Positions 8,171 through 16,934 are shown, numbered from the stretch's first letter. The stretch: DNA of 43,952 bases from Bacteroidota bacterium (GCA_024642665.1 JAHEAR010000008.1:1-43952); one strand, 5' to 3'. Notes: a model not told the origin generated them from the letters alone. Numbers and translations: made by a program.

Positions 8171-8995
8171 ATGGCACTATCCGGGATTACAAAGCGATTT
8201 TTAGAATGTCTTGAACAGCTAACCCTTGATCGAAAGGTGCGATCAAAGCGACATTTTGCTTTGTCATTAGGGTATCACGCACAAGGCATTTCTGAAATGG
8301 TTGCCGGGCGACGTGATGTGCCGTTGGAGCTGGTTGAAAAGGCTATTTTAACGTATCGTTTTAATCCTGTCTTTCTTTTCACCGGTCATGGTAATCATTT
8401 TTCCAATCCGATAGAAGATGATGGGCTTCGACTGCGAAATCTTTCTATTGTAACGGACGATAAAGGAGAAGAACGAATCGTGCATGTACCTTATCCTGCG
8501 CAAGCCGGTTATGGACGACTATTGGATGATCCCATTTTTATTTCTGATCTTCCATCTTACCAGCTGCCGGATCCTCAGTTTCGATCAGGCACTTATCGAT
8601 CCTTTGAGATCGCCGGAACCTCTATGGAGCCTACGTTTATGCCAAATGATATTGTCATTGCAGCTTTTATCGAACCTCGGTTTTGGGAACAAGCTATAAA
8701 GAGTAGTCAGATATACATTATCGTGACGAAGAAGGATGTGGTCATAAAACGGATTGTCAATCATATAAAAGCAAGTAAATCCATTGAATGTTGTTCTGAT
8801 AATGCGGCCTATGATCCTTACACGCTTGAAGCAGACGAAATACTGGAAGTTTGGAAAGCGCGAGTAAAACTCACCAGTCATATTGATGCGCCTTCCCCAA
8901 GAGTTAATTCCAAAGAGATCAGCGAACAGCTTCAGGCCCAGCAAAAAATGTTGGAAAATCTTCATCTTCGATTGTCGGAAGTAAAAATTTCCTAA
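8171..8995 (+). CDS. LexA/CI-like HTH repressor with S24 peptidase domain
   Basis: A 274-residue regulator. Residues about 5-75 form an HTH domain that begins ITKRFLECLEQL and contains a recognition helix near GYHAQGISEMVAGRRDVP. Residues about 105-235 form an S24 (LexA/UmuD) peptidase domain with the catalytic serine S151 in AGTSMEPTF and the general-base lysine K193 in DVVIKRIV. An Ala-Gly pair at 112-113 (PAQAGYG) lies where LexA cleaves itself, 38 residues before the serine. It may therefore be inactivated by stress-induced self-cleavage, although many Bacteroidota XRE-S24 proteins are not known to respond to RecA. The C-terminal 30 residues look like a short coiled coil. Targets are unknown; the 14-base palindrome upstream suggests autoregulation. 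It is not LexA itself, because its HTH is of the XRE/bacteriophage type. Confidence 0.85.
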   Translation: MALSGITKRFLECLEQLTLDRKVRSKRHFALSLGYHAQGISEMVAGRRDVPLELVEKAILTYRFNPVFLFTGHGNHFSNPIEDDGLRLRNLSIVTDDKGEERIVHVPYPAQAGYGRLLDDPIFISDLPSYQLPDPQFRSGTYRSFEIAGTSMEPTFMPNDIVIAAFIEPRFWEQAIKSSQIYIIVTKKDVVIKRIVNHIKASKSIECCSDNAAYDPYTLEADEILEVWKARVKLTSHIDAPSPRVNSKEISEQLQAQQKMLENLHLRLSEVKIS

Positions 8996-9071
8996 ATAGC
9001 AGCTTTACACCTTTACTTAATTGGCTTTCATCCAATAGGCCAGGTTAGTTAATTAAATGTAAATTTACTAC

Positions 9072-9284
9072 ATGAAAATTAATGGAACCGTGGTTCACCT
9101 GACCATAGAAGATGGGGCATATGGTATTGTAGATGAAGCTGGTAAAAAGTACCTGCCGATTAATATGCCTGTTCAGCTTAAACGAGATGGTGCCAAAGTA
9201 ACCATTCGTTATCGTCCTGCCGACGTTGTTTCTGCGATGATGTGGGGGCAACCTATTCACATTTATTCTTTTGAGACTATCTAA
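9072..9284 (+). CDS. Small conserved beta-rich protein of unknown function
   Basis: A 70-residue protein without signal peptide or membrane segment. The pattern is alternating beta strands: MKINGTVVHL, then GAYGIVDEAGKKYLPINMP, then KVTIRYRPA, then MWGQPIHIYSF. It resembles short OB-fold-like proteins that recur in Bacteroidota, with GIV-x5-GKKYLP and MWG-x4-I motifs; this resemblance is from memory, not from a search. Its stop codon is directly followed by the start of the next gene (TAAATG), so the two are translated from one message. That next gene encodes a secreted sugar-dehydrogenase-like protein, but a functional link is not shown. The start at 9072 is the only ATG that gives the full first strand. 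Confidence 0.75.
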   Translation: MKINGTVVHLTIEDGAYGIVDEAGKKYLPINMPVQLKRDGAKVTIRYRPADVVSAMMWGQPIHIYSFETI

Positions 9285-11999
9285 ATGTTTTTCTCAATGA
9301 TTCGGTTCAACAGACATTTTTTTCTCTATAAATATTTAGGCTGGTCATTTACCCTGGGTTTACTTTTTGTATTTCCATCTGTAATGATTTTTGCGCAAAT
9401 GCCTGATGGATTTATTCGTGAGCAATTGGCCACAGGACTCAACCCAACTTCCATGGTGGTTGCTCCGGATGGTAGAATATTTATAACAGAAAAGCATGGC
9501 GCCATTCGCATCGTCAGAGATGGCCGGTTATTGGAAGATCCATTTCTCATGTTGGAAGTGGATGATTCAAATGAGCGGGGCCTCGGGCATATGGTATTGC
9601 ATCCAAATTTTGACCAGAACAATTATTACTATGTATTTTACTCAGTTCCGGGTGACCGACATAACAGAATAAGTCGTTTTACTGCTAATGGCGATCATAC
9701 CATTCCAGGGAGTGAACTAGTTCTTTTAGATCTCGATGTATTGGCTACTGATATACATAATGGTGGAGATATGCTCTTTGGTTTTGATGGTTACCTCTAT
9801 GTGAGCACGGGGGAAGGCGGAGAGAACTGGAAATCTAAGGACTTGTCATCAACAAATGGCAAGGTGCTGCGCATTGATGATGAAGGAAAGCCGGTCCCGG
9901 ATAATCCCTGGGCTGCCTTGCCTGATGGTCGAAGTGCTCTTGTCTATGCTTATGGTTTCAGGAATCCATTTACGATGACGAGCAATCCAATCACCGGCGA
10001 AATATTTGCAAATGATGTTGGCGGGAATAATTATGAAGAAATCAATAAAGTAGAGTATGGCAGCTTTTATGGTTGGCCTACGCTGGAAGGAAAACGAACG
10101 AACCAAATTGTTCCAGATGAGTATAAGGATCCTGTTTTTACCTATGGTCATTATAATAATTATTGTGCCGTTGTAGGGGCCACTTTTTATGAACCTGAGA
10201 TGCAGCAATTTCCTGAAAAATATCTGGGTAGATATTTTTACAGTGATTATTGTACCGGACAAATTCGCACGCTGGATGTGAGTACGGGTCAGGACAAAGG
10301 ATCATTTATCAGTGATGGTGATCGGATAGTGGATCTTGATGTGACCAGTGATGGCAGTTTGCTATATCTGGAGCGAAAAGGATTAGGGGATGGGTCACCT
10401 GAGGATAATACCGGTTCAAATGATGGCGTTTTGTGGAAGGTGACCTATACGGGAAGTGGCGCGCCTTTTATTTCTAATCAACCGCAATCTGTGCTGAGTG
10501 CTATTGGGGAGGATGCGCATTTTTCGGTAGCAGCTTCCGGTGCTGTGCCATTAGTGTACGAATGGATTATTAATGACGAGATATCACCGGAAAATAATAC
10601 GCCGAATCTTGATTTCCTGAATGTAACGCTTGATCAGGATTCAACAATGATCAAAGTGGAAATCAGTAATCCTGAAGGAACTCAAATTTCTGAAGAAGTA
10701 TTATTGCGCGTGACTGACAATCATCGACCGGAACCTTCAATACTCCTGCCTGTGGAGGGTGCCACCTACCGGGGAGGACAATCAATTCAGTTTGCCGGGC
10801 AGGCGATGGATTTCGAAGATGGAATGCTTTCTGTCGATAGATTAAGTTGGAAAATAGATTTTCATCATGGCATGCACGCACATCCGGGATTGTCCTGGAC
10901 CAGTGGGATAGCCGGCGGAGAGTGGGTAATTCCATCATTAGGGGAAACGTCAGAGGATGTTTGGTACAGATTTTATTTGAAAGCCACAGATAGTAAAGGC
11001 TTTTCAAAAGTTAGTTTCAGAGACATCTATCCTGAAAAAGGGAGTATTCAAGTCAACTCCGATCCACAGGGATTGCTGATTAATCTGGATGGTGCCGCAA
11101 AGCGAGCGCCTTATCGTATTGAAGGTGTACAACAAATCAATCGATTTGTTACGCCACCGGCCAAACAAATATTGGGAGATAGCATTTTCTTTTTTAATCA
11201 TTGGGAAGATGGCTCAACGGTCCCCAACAGAGTAGTCAAAACCTCCTCTAATGAACAAGTACTGATAGGGACATTCGACGGTATCAGAAAGGGTAGAGGA
11301 TATGGTCTGACTGCTTCGTACTACGATAATATTTTCTTTGATGGCGAACCAATAGCTGTGGCAATCGATTCTGTTATTGATAATCAATACCATTTGAATT
11401 CTCCTTATCCGGGGGTACCGGAAGAAGGGTTTGGGATACGCTGGAATGGATACATTCAGCCCTATAATTCCGGTGTTTATACGTTTACTTTATTTGCAGA
11501 TGATGGGATTTTTGTTGAACTAAACGGGACAGTCATTGTAGACAACTGGACCGGTGGCGTGCACCATGAAGAAGGATCAATTTATCTTGAAAAAGGACAA
11601 CTGTATCCGATTGTCATGAAGCTATATGATGAAGCCTGGGGATCACAGATTCGGCTGCGATGGTCTTCGGAAGATTTTCCTGAAGAGATTATTCCTTCCT
11701 CTCAACTCTATCCGGCAGATGTTTTAGCCGGCCCTACTGCTCTTGGCGTTCTTGTTATGAAAACATTAGCTGCGAATGAATTAATGCTTTCCTTGATCAC
11801 TGATAAAGAAGTCACTTATGAAATGAGTATTTTTTCAGTGGATGGCCGAATCATTCATCTGCCGGATGCTTTCCTCTCGCCTGGAAAAAATATATTGCCT
11901 ATTGATGTTCGGCAGTTGGCTTCGGGGTTGTATTATTTACGAACAACCAACAAAGCTGATGGCGCAAAATCTACAGTGCCTTTTGTGATTGCACAATAA
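9285..11999 (+). CDS. Secreted glucose/sorbosone dehydrogenase-like protein with Ig-like, PA14 and T9SS domains
   Basis: A 904-residue exported protein. The signal peptide ends near residue 38 (MIFAQ). Residues about 40-375 form a GSDH-type six-bladed propeller of the PQQ-dependent aldose/sorbosone dehydrogenase family: H158 in TDIHNGGDMLFGFDGYLYV, then STGEGG, YGFRNPFTM and YGWPTLEG. Residues about 390-475 are Ig-like, then a beta domain near 480-590. A PA14 carbohydrate-binding-type domain spans about 673-810 (LTASYYDN, SGVYTFTLFADDG, RLRWSS). A T9SS type A sorting domain closes the chain (about 835-904, ending LASGLYYLRT...FVIAQ). The likely job is surface or extracellular sugar oxidation or binding. 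Whether the enzyme still binds PQQ cannot be told from this. The gene abuts the 70-residue gene upstream; M1 and M5 are alternative starts. Confidence 0.92.
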   Translation: MFFSMIRFNRHFFLYKYLGWSFTLGLLFVFPSVMIFAQMPDGFIREQLATGLNPTSMVVAPDGRIFITEKHGAIRIVRDGRLLEDPFLMLEVDDSNERGLGHMVLHPNFDQNNYYYVFYSVPGDRHNRISRFTANGDHTIPGSELVLLDLDVLATDIHNGGDMLFGFDGYLYVSTGEGGENWKSKDLSSTNGKVLRIDDEGKPVPDNPWAALPDGRSALVYAYGFRNPFTMTSNPITGEIFANDVGGNNYEEINKVEYGSFYGWPTLEGKRTNQIVPDEYKDPVFTYGHYNNYCAVVGATFYEPEMQQFPEKYLGRYFYSDYCTGQIRTLDVSTGQDKGSFISDGDRIVDLDVTSDGSLLYLERKGLGDGSPEDNTGSNDGVLWKVTYTGSGAPFISNQPQSVLSAIGEDAHFSVAASGAVPLVYEWIINDEISPENNTPNLDFLNVTLDQDSTMIKVEISNPEGTQISEEVLLRVTDNHRPEPSILLPVEGATYRGGQSIQFAGQAMDFEDGMLSVDRLSWKIDFHHGMHAHPGLSWTSGIAGGEWVIPSLGETSEDVWYRFYLKATDSKGFSKVSFRDIYPEKGSIQVNSDPQGLLINLDGAAKRAPYRIEGVQQINRFVTPPAKQILGDSIFFFNHWEDGSTVPNRVVKTSSNEQVLIGTFDGIRKGRGYGLTASYYDNIFFDGEPIAVAIDSVIDNQYHLNSPYPGVPEEGFGIRWNGYIQPYNSGVYTFTLFADDGIFVELNGTVIVDNWTGGVHHEEGSIYLEKGQLYPIVMKLYDEAWGSQIRLRWSSEDFPEEIIPSSQLYPADVLAGPTALGVLVMKTLAANELMLSLITDKEVTYEMSIFSVDGRIIHLPDAFLSPGKNILPIDVRQLASGLYYLRTTNKADGAKSTVPFVIAQ

Positions 12000-12011
12000 G
12001 TTAAAACGCAC

Positions 12012-13457
12012 TTATGTTGGAATCACTAAAACAGATTTTTGCTTTTCATGGTACCAAGCGGCGAAATGAGCGATGGTGAGATTAGTCTGTTCCATTTCAT
12101 TGAAAAAATCATTCAGATATTTATTCACAAAATTAGTGTCAAAATGACCTGATCTGAAATCCGGATGATTGACTGCAAACTTTCCAAACGTCAATGTTGT
12201 ATCCACCCCTTCTACTTCATAAGAGGCAATGGCAGAAATCATTTTTTCAATTGCTTCCGATCGTGTAGGGGCATGGACAATCAGTTTTGAAATCATCGGA
12301 TCATAATGAATGGGTATTTCCATGCCTTGTGTATATCCATCATCGACACGGACTCCATCCCCTTCAGGCAGTGAGTATTTTATTAAAGTTCCGGTGGACG
12401 GGATAAATCCATTTTTGGCGTTTTCAGCATACACTCGCAATTCAATTGCATGGCCGTTGATGCGCAAATCATCCTGAACAATATTTAGTGGGTGGCCTTC
12501 TGCGACACGAATTTGTAATTCTACAAGATCAAGGCCGGTGATCATTTCCGTCACGGGATGTTCAACCTGCAGACGCGTATTCATCTCCAGAAAATAGTGA
12601 CGACCATTTTCATCCACAAGAAATTCAACAGTCCCGGCTCCGGAGTAATCACACGATTGGGCAACCTTAATGGCGTCCCTACCCATCTCCGCCCGCTTTT
12701 CAGGGGTCAATAAGGAAGAAGGAGCTTCTTCCACTACTTTCTGATGTCTGCGTTGAATGGAACATTCTCTTTCAAATAGGTGAAAGCAATTTCCGTGGTT
12801 GTCTGCGATTACTTGTATTTCAATGTGCCGTGGTGAAGTCACATACTTTTCAATAAAAACGGATCCGTCTCCAAAGGAGGCTAAAGCTTCGCTCATCGCG
12901 CGTTCGACCTGTGCTTTGAGCTCTTCTGCTTTTTCCACGATCCGCATCCCTTTTCCACCACCGCCGGCGGCTGCTTTAATCAGGAGTGGATAGCCGATTT
13001 CTTTGGCGATTACCAGAGCTTCGTTGATATCCGTTAGAGCTGTATCGGTACCGGGTACCATGGGAATATTAAAATCTTTGGCAGCTTCTTTGGCAGAGAG
13101 TTTATTGCCCATCATTTGGATGCTTCTGGTCGAAGGGCCAATAAAGATGAGTCCTGCTTTTTCAACGGCTTCAGCAAAATGATCATTTTCACTCAGAAAG
13201 CCATAACCGGGGTGGATAGCATCAGCGCCACTATCGATTGCGGCCTGTATGATTTTATCCATATGTAAATAAGACTCTCTTGAAGGAGGAGCACCCAGAC
13301 ATACGGCTTGCCCAGCCATCAGGACATGCGGACTTCGCCGGTCGGCTTCTGAATAAACAGCAACAGTTTCAATGCCCAGTGAATGACAGCTGTGCATGAT
13401 TCTGACAGCAATCTCACTTCGATTGGCCACCAGTATTTTTTTTATCGGTCGAATCAT
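12012..13457 (-). CDS. Biotin carboxylase subunit of an acyl-CoA or acetyl-CoA carboxylase
   Basis: A 481-residue ATP-grasp biotin carboxylase, which carboxylates biotin on a carrier using ATP and bicarbonate. Visible motifs are KILVANRSEIAVRI at the N-terminus, the glycine-rich ATP loop AAAGGGGKGM (162-171), ERECSIQRRHQK (229-240) and EMNTRLQVEHPVTE from 291. The chain stops after the biotin carboxylase C-terminal domain, so there is no fused biotinyl domain. No carrier or carboxyltransferase gene lies nearby, so the substrate (acetyl-, propionyl- or methylcrotonyl-CoA) cannot be assigned. It is divergent from acetoacetyl-CoA synthetase, which would suit leucine or short-chain acid metabolism, as inference. 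Its end lies 12 bases from the convergent dehydrogenase-like gene. Confidence 0.93.
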   Translation of the reverse strand: MIRPIKKILVANRSEIAVRIMHSCHSLGIETVAVYSEADRRSPHVLMAGQAVCLGAPPSRESYLHMDKIIQAAIDSGADAIHPGYGFLSENDHFAEAVEKAGLIFIGPSTRSIQMMGNKLSAKEAAKDFNIPMVPGTDTALTDINEALVIAKEIGYPLLIKAAAGGGGKGMRIVEKAEELKAQVERAMSEALASFGDGSVFIEKYVTSPRHIEIQVIADNHGNCFHLFERECSIQRRHQKVVEEAPSSLLTPEKRAEMGRDAIKVAQSCDYSGAGTVEFLVDENGRHYFLEMNTRLQVEHPVTEMITGLDLVELQIRVAEGHPLNIVQDDLRINGHAIELRVYAENAKNGFIPSTGTLIKYSLPEGDGVRVDDGYTQGMEIPIHYDPMISKLIVHAPTRSEAIEKMISAIASYEVEGVDTTLTFGKFAVNHPDFRSGHFDTNFVNKYLNDFFNEMEQTNLTIAHFAAWYHEKQKSVLVIPT

Positions 13458-13618
13458 TGGTGCAATTTAGAGTTTCTCTGCCAAAAGGAGAAAGATTAGG
13501 GTTGTTATTGACAGATACTTTGAAAGCTGAAGGAGAGGACAGGAAGAGCAAACTGCCTGTAACTCTTTCCATGATTCAATTTCAATTCTCCTTAAATAGG
13601 CTTACATTAGTCGCGATC
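13458..13618. promoter_or_regulatory. Divergent promoter region between biotin carboxylase and aacS
   Basis: These 161 bases separate the two divergent start codons if aacS starts at 13619. A TACTTTG element near 13516 is one base short of the Bacteroidota -7 consensus TAnnTTTG and would give a leader of roughly 95 bases for aacS. The strand happens to lack in-frame stops, which explains the longer open frame running into this stretch. Confidence 0.35.
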
Positions 13619-15592
13619 ATGAATTATATGGAGAAGCAGTCGAAAATATTATGGAAACCAACGCAGGAAGATATAGCATCATCCAGATTAAGCGAATATC
13701 GGAAATGGTTGCAGGAGCATTTTAGCGTATCCACGCCGGATTATGAAACTTTATGGCAATGGTCTGTTGACAATCCGGAAATGTTCTGGTCCTCTGTTGC
13801 TTCATTTTTTAAGGTGAGGTTTCATACGGATTACAATTCCATTCTTTCAGGCGGTGAAATGCCGAATGCGATTTGGTTTGAAGGTAGCACTTTAAATTAT
13901 GCAGAGCACATATACAGGGGCATGAAAGCCCAGGAGACAGCTATTCTTTTTGCCAATGAAAGAGAAAGCGTACAATCGATTTCCGTTGATGCGATGTGGC
14001 AGGAAGTTGCAAGGCTACGCAGGTATTTCCAATCGCATGGTGTCGTCAGTGGTGACCGGGTAGCCGGATACCTTCCCAATATTCCTGAAGCCACCTATGC
14101 CTTTCTTGCTGCTTGTTCACTGGGGGCGGTATGGTCTTGTTGTTCGCAGGATTTCGGAGTGAGTAGTGTGGTCGATCGCTTTGCGCAAATTGAACCAAAA
14201 GTGTTTATAGCTGCGGATGGGTACTATTATAATGGGAAAATTCATGGGCGTGAAAATGAAATTCGTGCCATTCAGGAAGGCCTTCCCGGATTGAAGGACA
14301 CTTTGATCATAAATTATACTGGTCTAGCAAAGGATTTTAAACTTGAGCGTGTCACCTATTGTGATCATTTAGGGGAAGGAGTGTCAGGACAACCGAAATT
14401 TGATGCTGTTCCGTTTGGACATCCGTTGTGGATATTATATTCATCCGGGACGACCGGTGTTCCTAAAGCGATTACACATTCGCATGGCGGATGCTTGCTG
14501 GAGCATTTGAAATACCTTGCCTTTCACAATGATGTCCATGCGGGGGAGCGTTTTTTCTGGTATACCACCACCGGATGGATGATGTGGAATTTTCTTCAGG
14601 GGTCCATGCTTTTGGGAGCTACGATTGTCCTGTATGATGGTAGTCCCGGTTATCCAGATTTAGAACGGCTGTGGGCGCTTTCCGAAGAGTTATCCATCAA
14701 TCATTTTGGCACTAGTGCACCATATCTCGTGGCCTGCATGAAAGGTGGAATCCGTCCGGGTAGTTCGCACGATTTGAAAGCTTTGCGTAGTATCGGTTCT
14801 ACAGGTTCGCCATTACCTGAAGAAGCCTTTGATTGGGTGTATAAAGAAATACACGACAGTATCTGGCTATGCTCAATGAGTGGAGGCACGGATGTATGTA
14901 CTGCTTTTGTAGGTGGTGTGATTGAGAAAAATGTTTTAGCAGGTGAGATACAGGCCAGAGCGCTGGGATGTGCGCTTTATGCTTTTAATGATCAACTGCA
15001 ACCCGTCGTGGAAGCGCTTGGCGAAATGGTGATTACCACACCGATGCCTTCCATGCCTATCTATTTCTGGAATGATCCGGATAAAGAAAAATATCACAGC
15101 AGTTATTTTGAAAATATTCCCGGGGTATGGCGTCATGGAGATTGGGTTAAAATCACAGCAAGTGGCGGTGTGATCATATATGGTCGTTCGGATGCGACAC
15201 TCAATCGGCAAGGGGTGCGAATAGGGACAGCGGAAATATATCGGGTGCTCAATGAAATTCAGGAGATTGAGGATGGATTAATAGTCAATCTGGAACTTGA
15301 CGGAGGAAGACATTATATGCCTTTATTTGTTAAACTTGGATTGGAACAGAAACTTGATCAGGATTTAGTGAAAATCATCGTTAGTGCGCTTAAAACTAAA
15401 TGTTCTCCAAGGCATGTACCGGATGATATCATCCAGGTGGCAGATATTCCCTACACGATTAGCGGTAAGAAAATGGAGGCCCCGGTCAAAAAAATATTGA
15501 TGGGCATGGCCACCGGCAAAACACTAAGTAAGGATGCGATGCGCAATCCTGATTCGTTGGACTTTTTTGAAAAATTCAAAATACCGAAATAA
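13619..15592 (+). CDS. aacS: Acetoacetyl-CoA synthetase (acetoacetate-CoA ligase)
   Basis: An AMP-forming acyl-CoA ligase, 657 residues from the chosen start and normal for this family. It activates acetoacetate with ATP and CoA. Motifs are the P-loop YSSGTTGVPKAITHSHGG (about 274-291), followed by TTTGWMMWNFLQGSMLLGA typical of AacS, the SMSGGTDVCTAFVGG adenine-binding region, YGRSDATLNRQGVRIGTAEIY, and the C-terminal SGKKMEAPVKK with the catalytic lysine near residue 616. The frame stays open back to a TTG at 13457, which would overlap the divergent carboxylase start. The ATG at 13619 (MNYMEKQSKILWKP) matches the family N-terminus and leaves a 161-base divergent promoter region, so I prefer it; 13628 is also possible. 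Confidence 0.94.
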   Translation: MNYMEKQSKILWKPTQEDIASSRLSEYRKWLQEHFSVSTPDYETLWQWSVDNPEMFWSSVASFFKVRFHTDYNSILSGGEMPNAIWFEGSTLNYAEHIYRGMKAQETAILFANERESVQSISVDAMWQEVARLRRYFQSHGVVSGDRVAGYLPNIPEATYAFLAACSLGAVWSCCSQDFGVSSVVDRFAQIEPKVFIAADGYYYNGKIHGRENEIRAIQEGLPGLKDTLIINYTGLAKDFKLERVTYCDHLGEGVSGQPKFDAVPFGHPLWILYSSGTTGVPKAITHSHGGCLLEHLKYLAFHNDVHAGERFFWYTTTGWMMWNFLQGSMLLGATIVLYDGSPGYPDLERLWALSEELSINHFGTSAPYLVACMKGGIRPGSSHDLKALRSIGSTGSPLPEEAFDWVYKEIHDSIWLCSMSGGTDVCTAFVGGVIEKNVLAGEIQARALGCALYAFNDQLQPVVEALGEMVITTPMPSMPIYFWNDPDKEKYHSSYFENIPGVWRHGDWVKITASGGVIIYGRSDATLNRQGVRIGTAEIYRVLNEIQEIEDGLIVNLELDGGRHYMPLFVKLGLEQKLDQDLVKIIVSALKTKCSPRHVPDDIIQVADIPYTISGKKMEAPVKKILMGMATGKTLSKDAMRNPDSLDFFEKFKIPK

Positions 15593-15608
15593 GCATTTTA
15601 ACGATTAT

Positions 15609-16811
15609 TTATCCCTGCATTCTCCCTTTCAGAATAGCACCCCAATACATTCTGGGTAAGATTTGTTTTTTTAGAAAAAACATGCTCCATCGTTCCTTGC
15701 TTTGATCAAACGGGAAGGTTTCCATGGGCTCGTTGTTGTAATCAAATTCTGCCAGTATGAGTTTTCCGTAGCCGCTTACAATCGGGCAGGAGGTATATCC
15801 GGTATATATTTTATAAGGATTTTTGTTTTGCATTAACGCCATTAGGTTTGCCACTAGCGTAGGTGTCTGTTTGCGAATGGCTGCCCCTGTTTTAGAAGTT
15901 GGTAAACTGGATGCATCGCCAAGTCCAAATATATTTGGGTATTTGTTGTGTTGCAGGGTGCCTTTATCGACATCTACCCATCCATTTTCATTGGCCAGCG
16001 GACTATTTCGGATAAAGTCCGGAGGTCCCTGGGGTGGGGTTACATGGATAAAGTCATAATCGACCCATGTTTCCTGCCCTTGATGTTCACTGTTCAGGCT
16101 GACAAATTTTGCTTTTTTATTAGGACCATCAATCTCCACTAAATTCTCAAAAAAGTGAGTTTTAATATGATACCGATCAATTAGTTTGTTGAGTGATCTG
16201 GCGTATTTTTCAACACCGAAAAGTTTAGTTCCTCCGCTCCAAAATTCAATTTCTGTTTTATCCTGCAGGTGATGCTTTCGTATATAATCGGATGCCAGAT
16301 ACATGATTTTTTGCGGAGCTCCTCCACATTTGACAGGGGTATTTGGACTGTGAAAAATCATTTTTCCGCCTTTGAAATTTTTGATACAATCAAATGTATA
16401 AGGCGCATAGGTGAAGCTATAATTAGAACTGACGCCATTTTTGCCAATAGATTCAGGAAGTCCTTTGATGGCACTCCAGTTGATTTGGATGCCCGGACAT
16501 ACGACCAGGTAATCATAGGTGTAAGTGTTATTTTCCCTGGTAGTTACGGCATTATTTTCAGGCTTGAAAGTGTCTGCATATTCCTGAAGCCAGGTGGCGC
16601 CTTTAGGAATAAAGTCCTTTTCATTGCGTTCAGTTTTTCGTATATCAAAGATGCCACCTCCTACTAATGTCCATGCAGGTTGGTAATAGTGCTTAGCACT
16701 GGGTTCAATGATGCCTACTGAAAGATTGGGTTTTTTAAGTAGCAATAAGGCTGCGGTGGATAAGCCTGCATTGCCACCACCAATCACCAGGACTTCGAAG
16801 TGTCTGTTCAT
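15609..16811 (-). CDS. sqr: Sulfide:quinone oxidoreductase, mitochondrial-like type
   Basis: A 400-residue FAD-dependent oxidoreductase with the dinucleotide motif VIGGGNAGLSTA at residues 9-20. Several segments are typical of the SQR type found in mitochondria (SQOR): HYYQPAWTLVGGG, PVKCGGAPQKIMYLA, GLGDASSLPTSKTGAAIRKQ, YTGYTSCPIVSGYGKLILAEF and KERWSMFFLKK. The redox cysteine pair is C162 and C342, 180 apart, close to the 178 separating the human SQOR cysteines. The expected role is oxidation of sulfide to persulfide or sulfane sulfur with electrons passed to the quinone pool, at the inner membrane face. No persulfide dioxygenase or rhodanese gene is next to it. A flavocytochrome c-like or NADH dehydrogenase-like role is less likely given the cysteines. 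Confidence 0.9.
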   Translation of the reverse strand: MNRHFEVLVIGGGNAGLSTAALLLLKKPNLSVGIIEPSAKHYYQPAWTLVGGGIFDIRKTERNEKDFIPKGATWLQEYADTFKPENNAVTTRENNTYTYDYLVVCPGIQINWSAIKGLPESIGKNGVSSNYSFTYAPYTFDCIKNFKGGKMIFHSPNTPVKCGGAPQKIMYLASDYIRKHHLQDKTEIEFWSGGTKLFGVEKYARSLNKLIDRYHIKTHFFENLVEIDGPNKKAKFVSLNSEHQGQETWVDYDFIHVTPPQGPPDFIRNSPLANENGWVDVDKGTLQHNKYPNIFGLGDASSLPTSKTGAAIRKQTPTLVANLMALMQNKNPYKIYTGYTSCPIVSGYGKLILAEFDYNNEPMETFPFDQSKERWSMFFLKKQILPRMYWGAILKGRMQG

Positions 16812-16839
16812 AATCTTTTGATAAATTGATCTGTTTTAC

Positions 16840-16847
16840 CAAAAGTA
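16840..16847 (-). promoter_or_regulatory. TAnnTTTG -7-like element upstream of sqr
   Basis: On the minus strand this reads TACTTTTG, a perfect match to the Bacteroidota -7 consensus, and would start transcription about 20 bases before the sqr ATG. No TTTG -33 element is seen at the right distance, so the assignment is tentative. Confidence 0.3.
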
Positions 16848-16921
16848 TGGGTATCTAAGAGCAGAGCAGGTGACTTAAGTTACAATTCATGAAGATATTG
16901 ATCATGAGGTAGTCAGCTTCG

Positions 16922-16934
16922 GCATAGCCTATGC
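16922..16934. repeat. GCATAG/CTATGC inverted repeat between mscS-like gene and sqr
   Basis: GCATAG-C-CTATGC forms a perfect 6+1+6 palindrome in the 182-base gap downstream of the channel gene and upstream of sqr. It could be an operator for sqr or part of a weak terminator for the channel gene; no T run follows, so termination is doubtful. The rest of the gap shows nothing I recognise. Confidence 0.3.

Noticed and set aside
9849-10262. Minus-strand open frame of 137 codons inside the sugar-dehydrogenase-like gene
   Set aside because: Antisense to conserved GSDH motifs, with no family resemblance.
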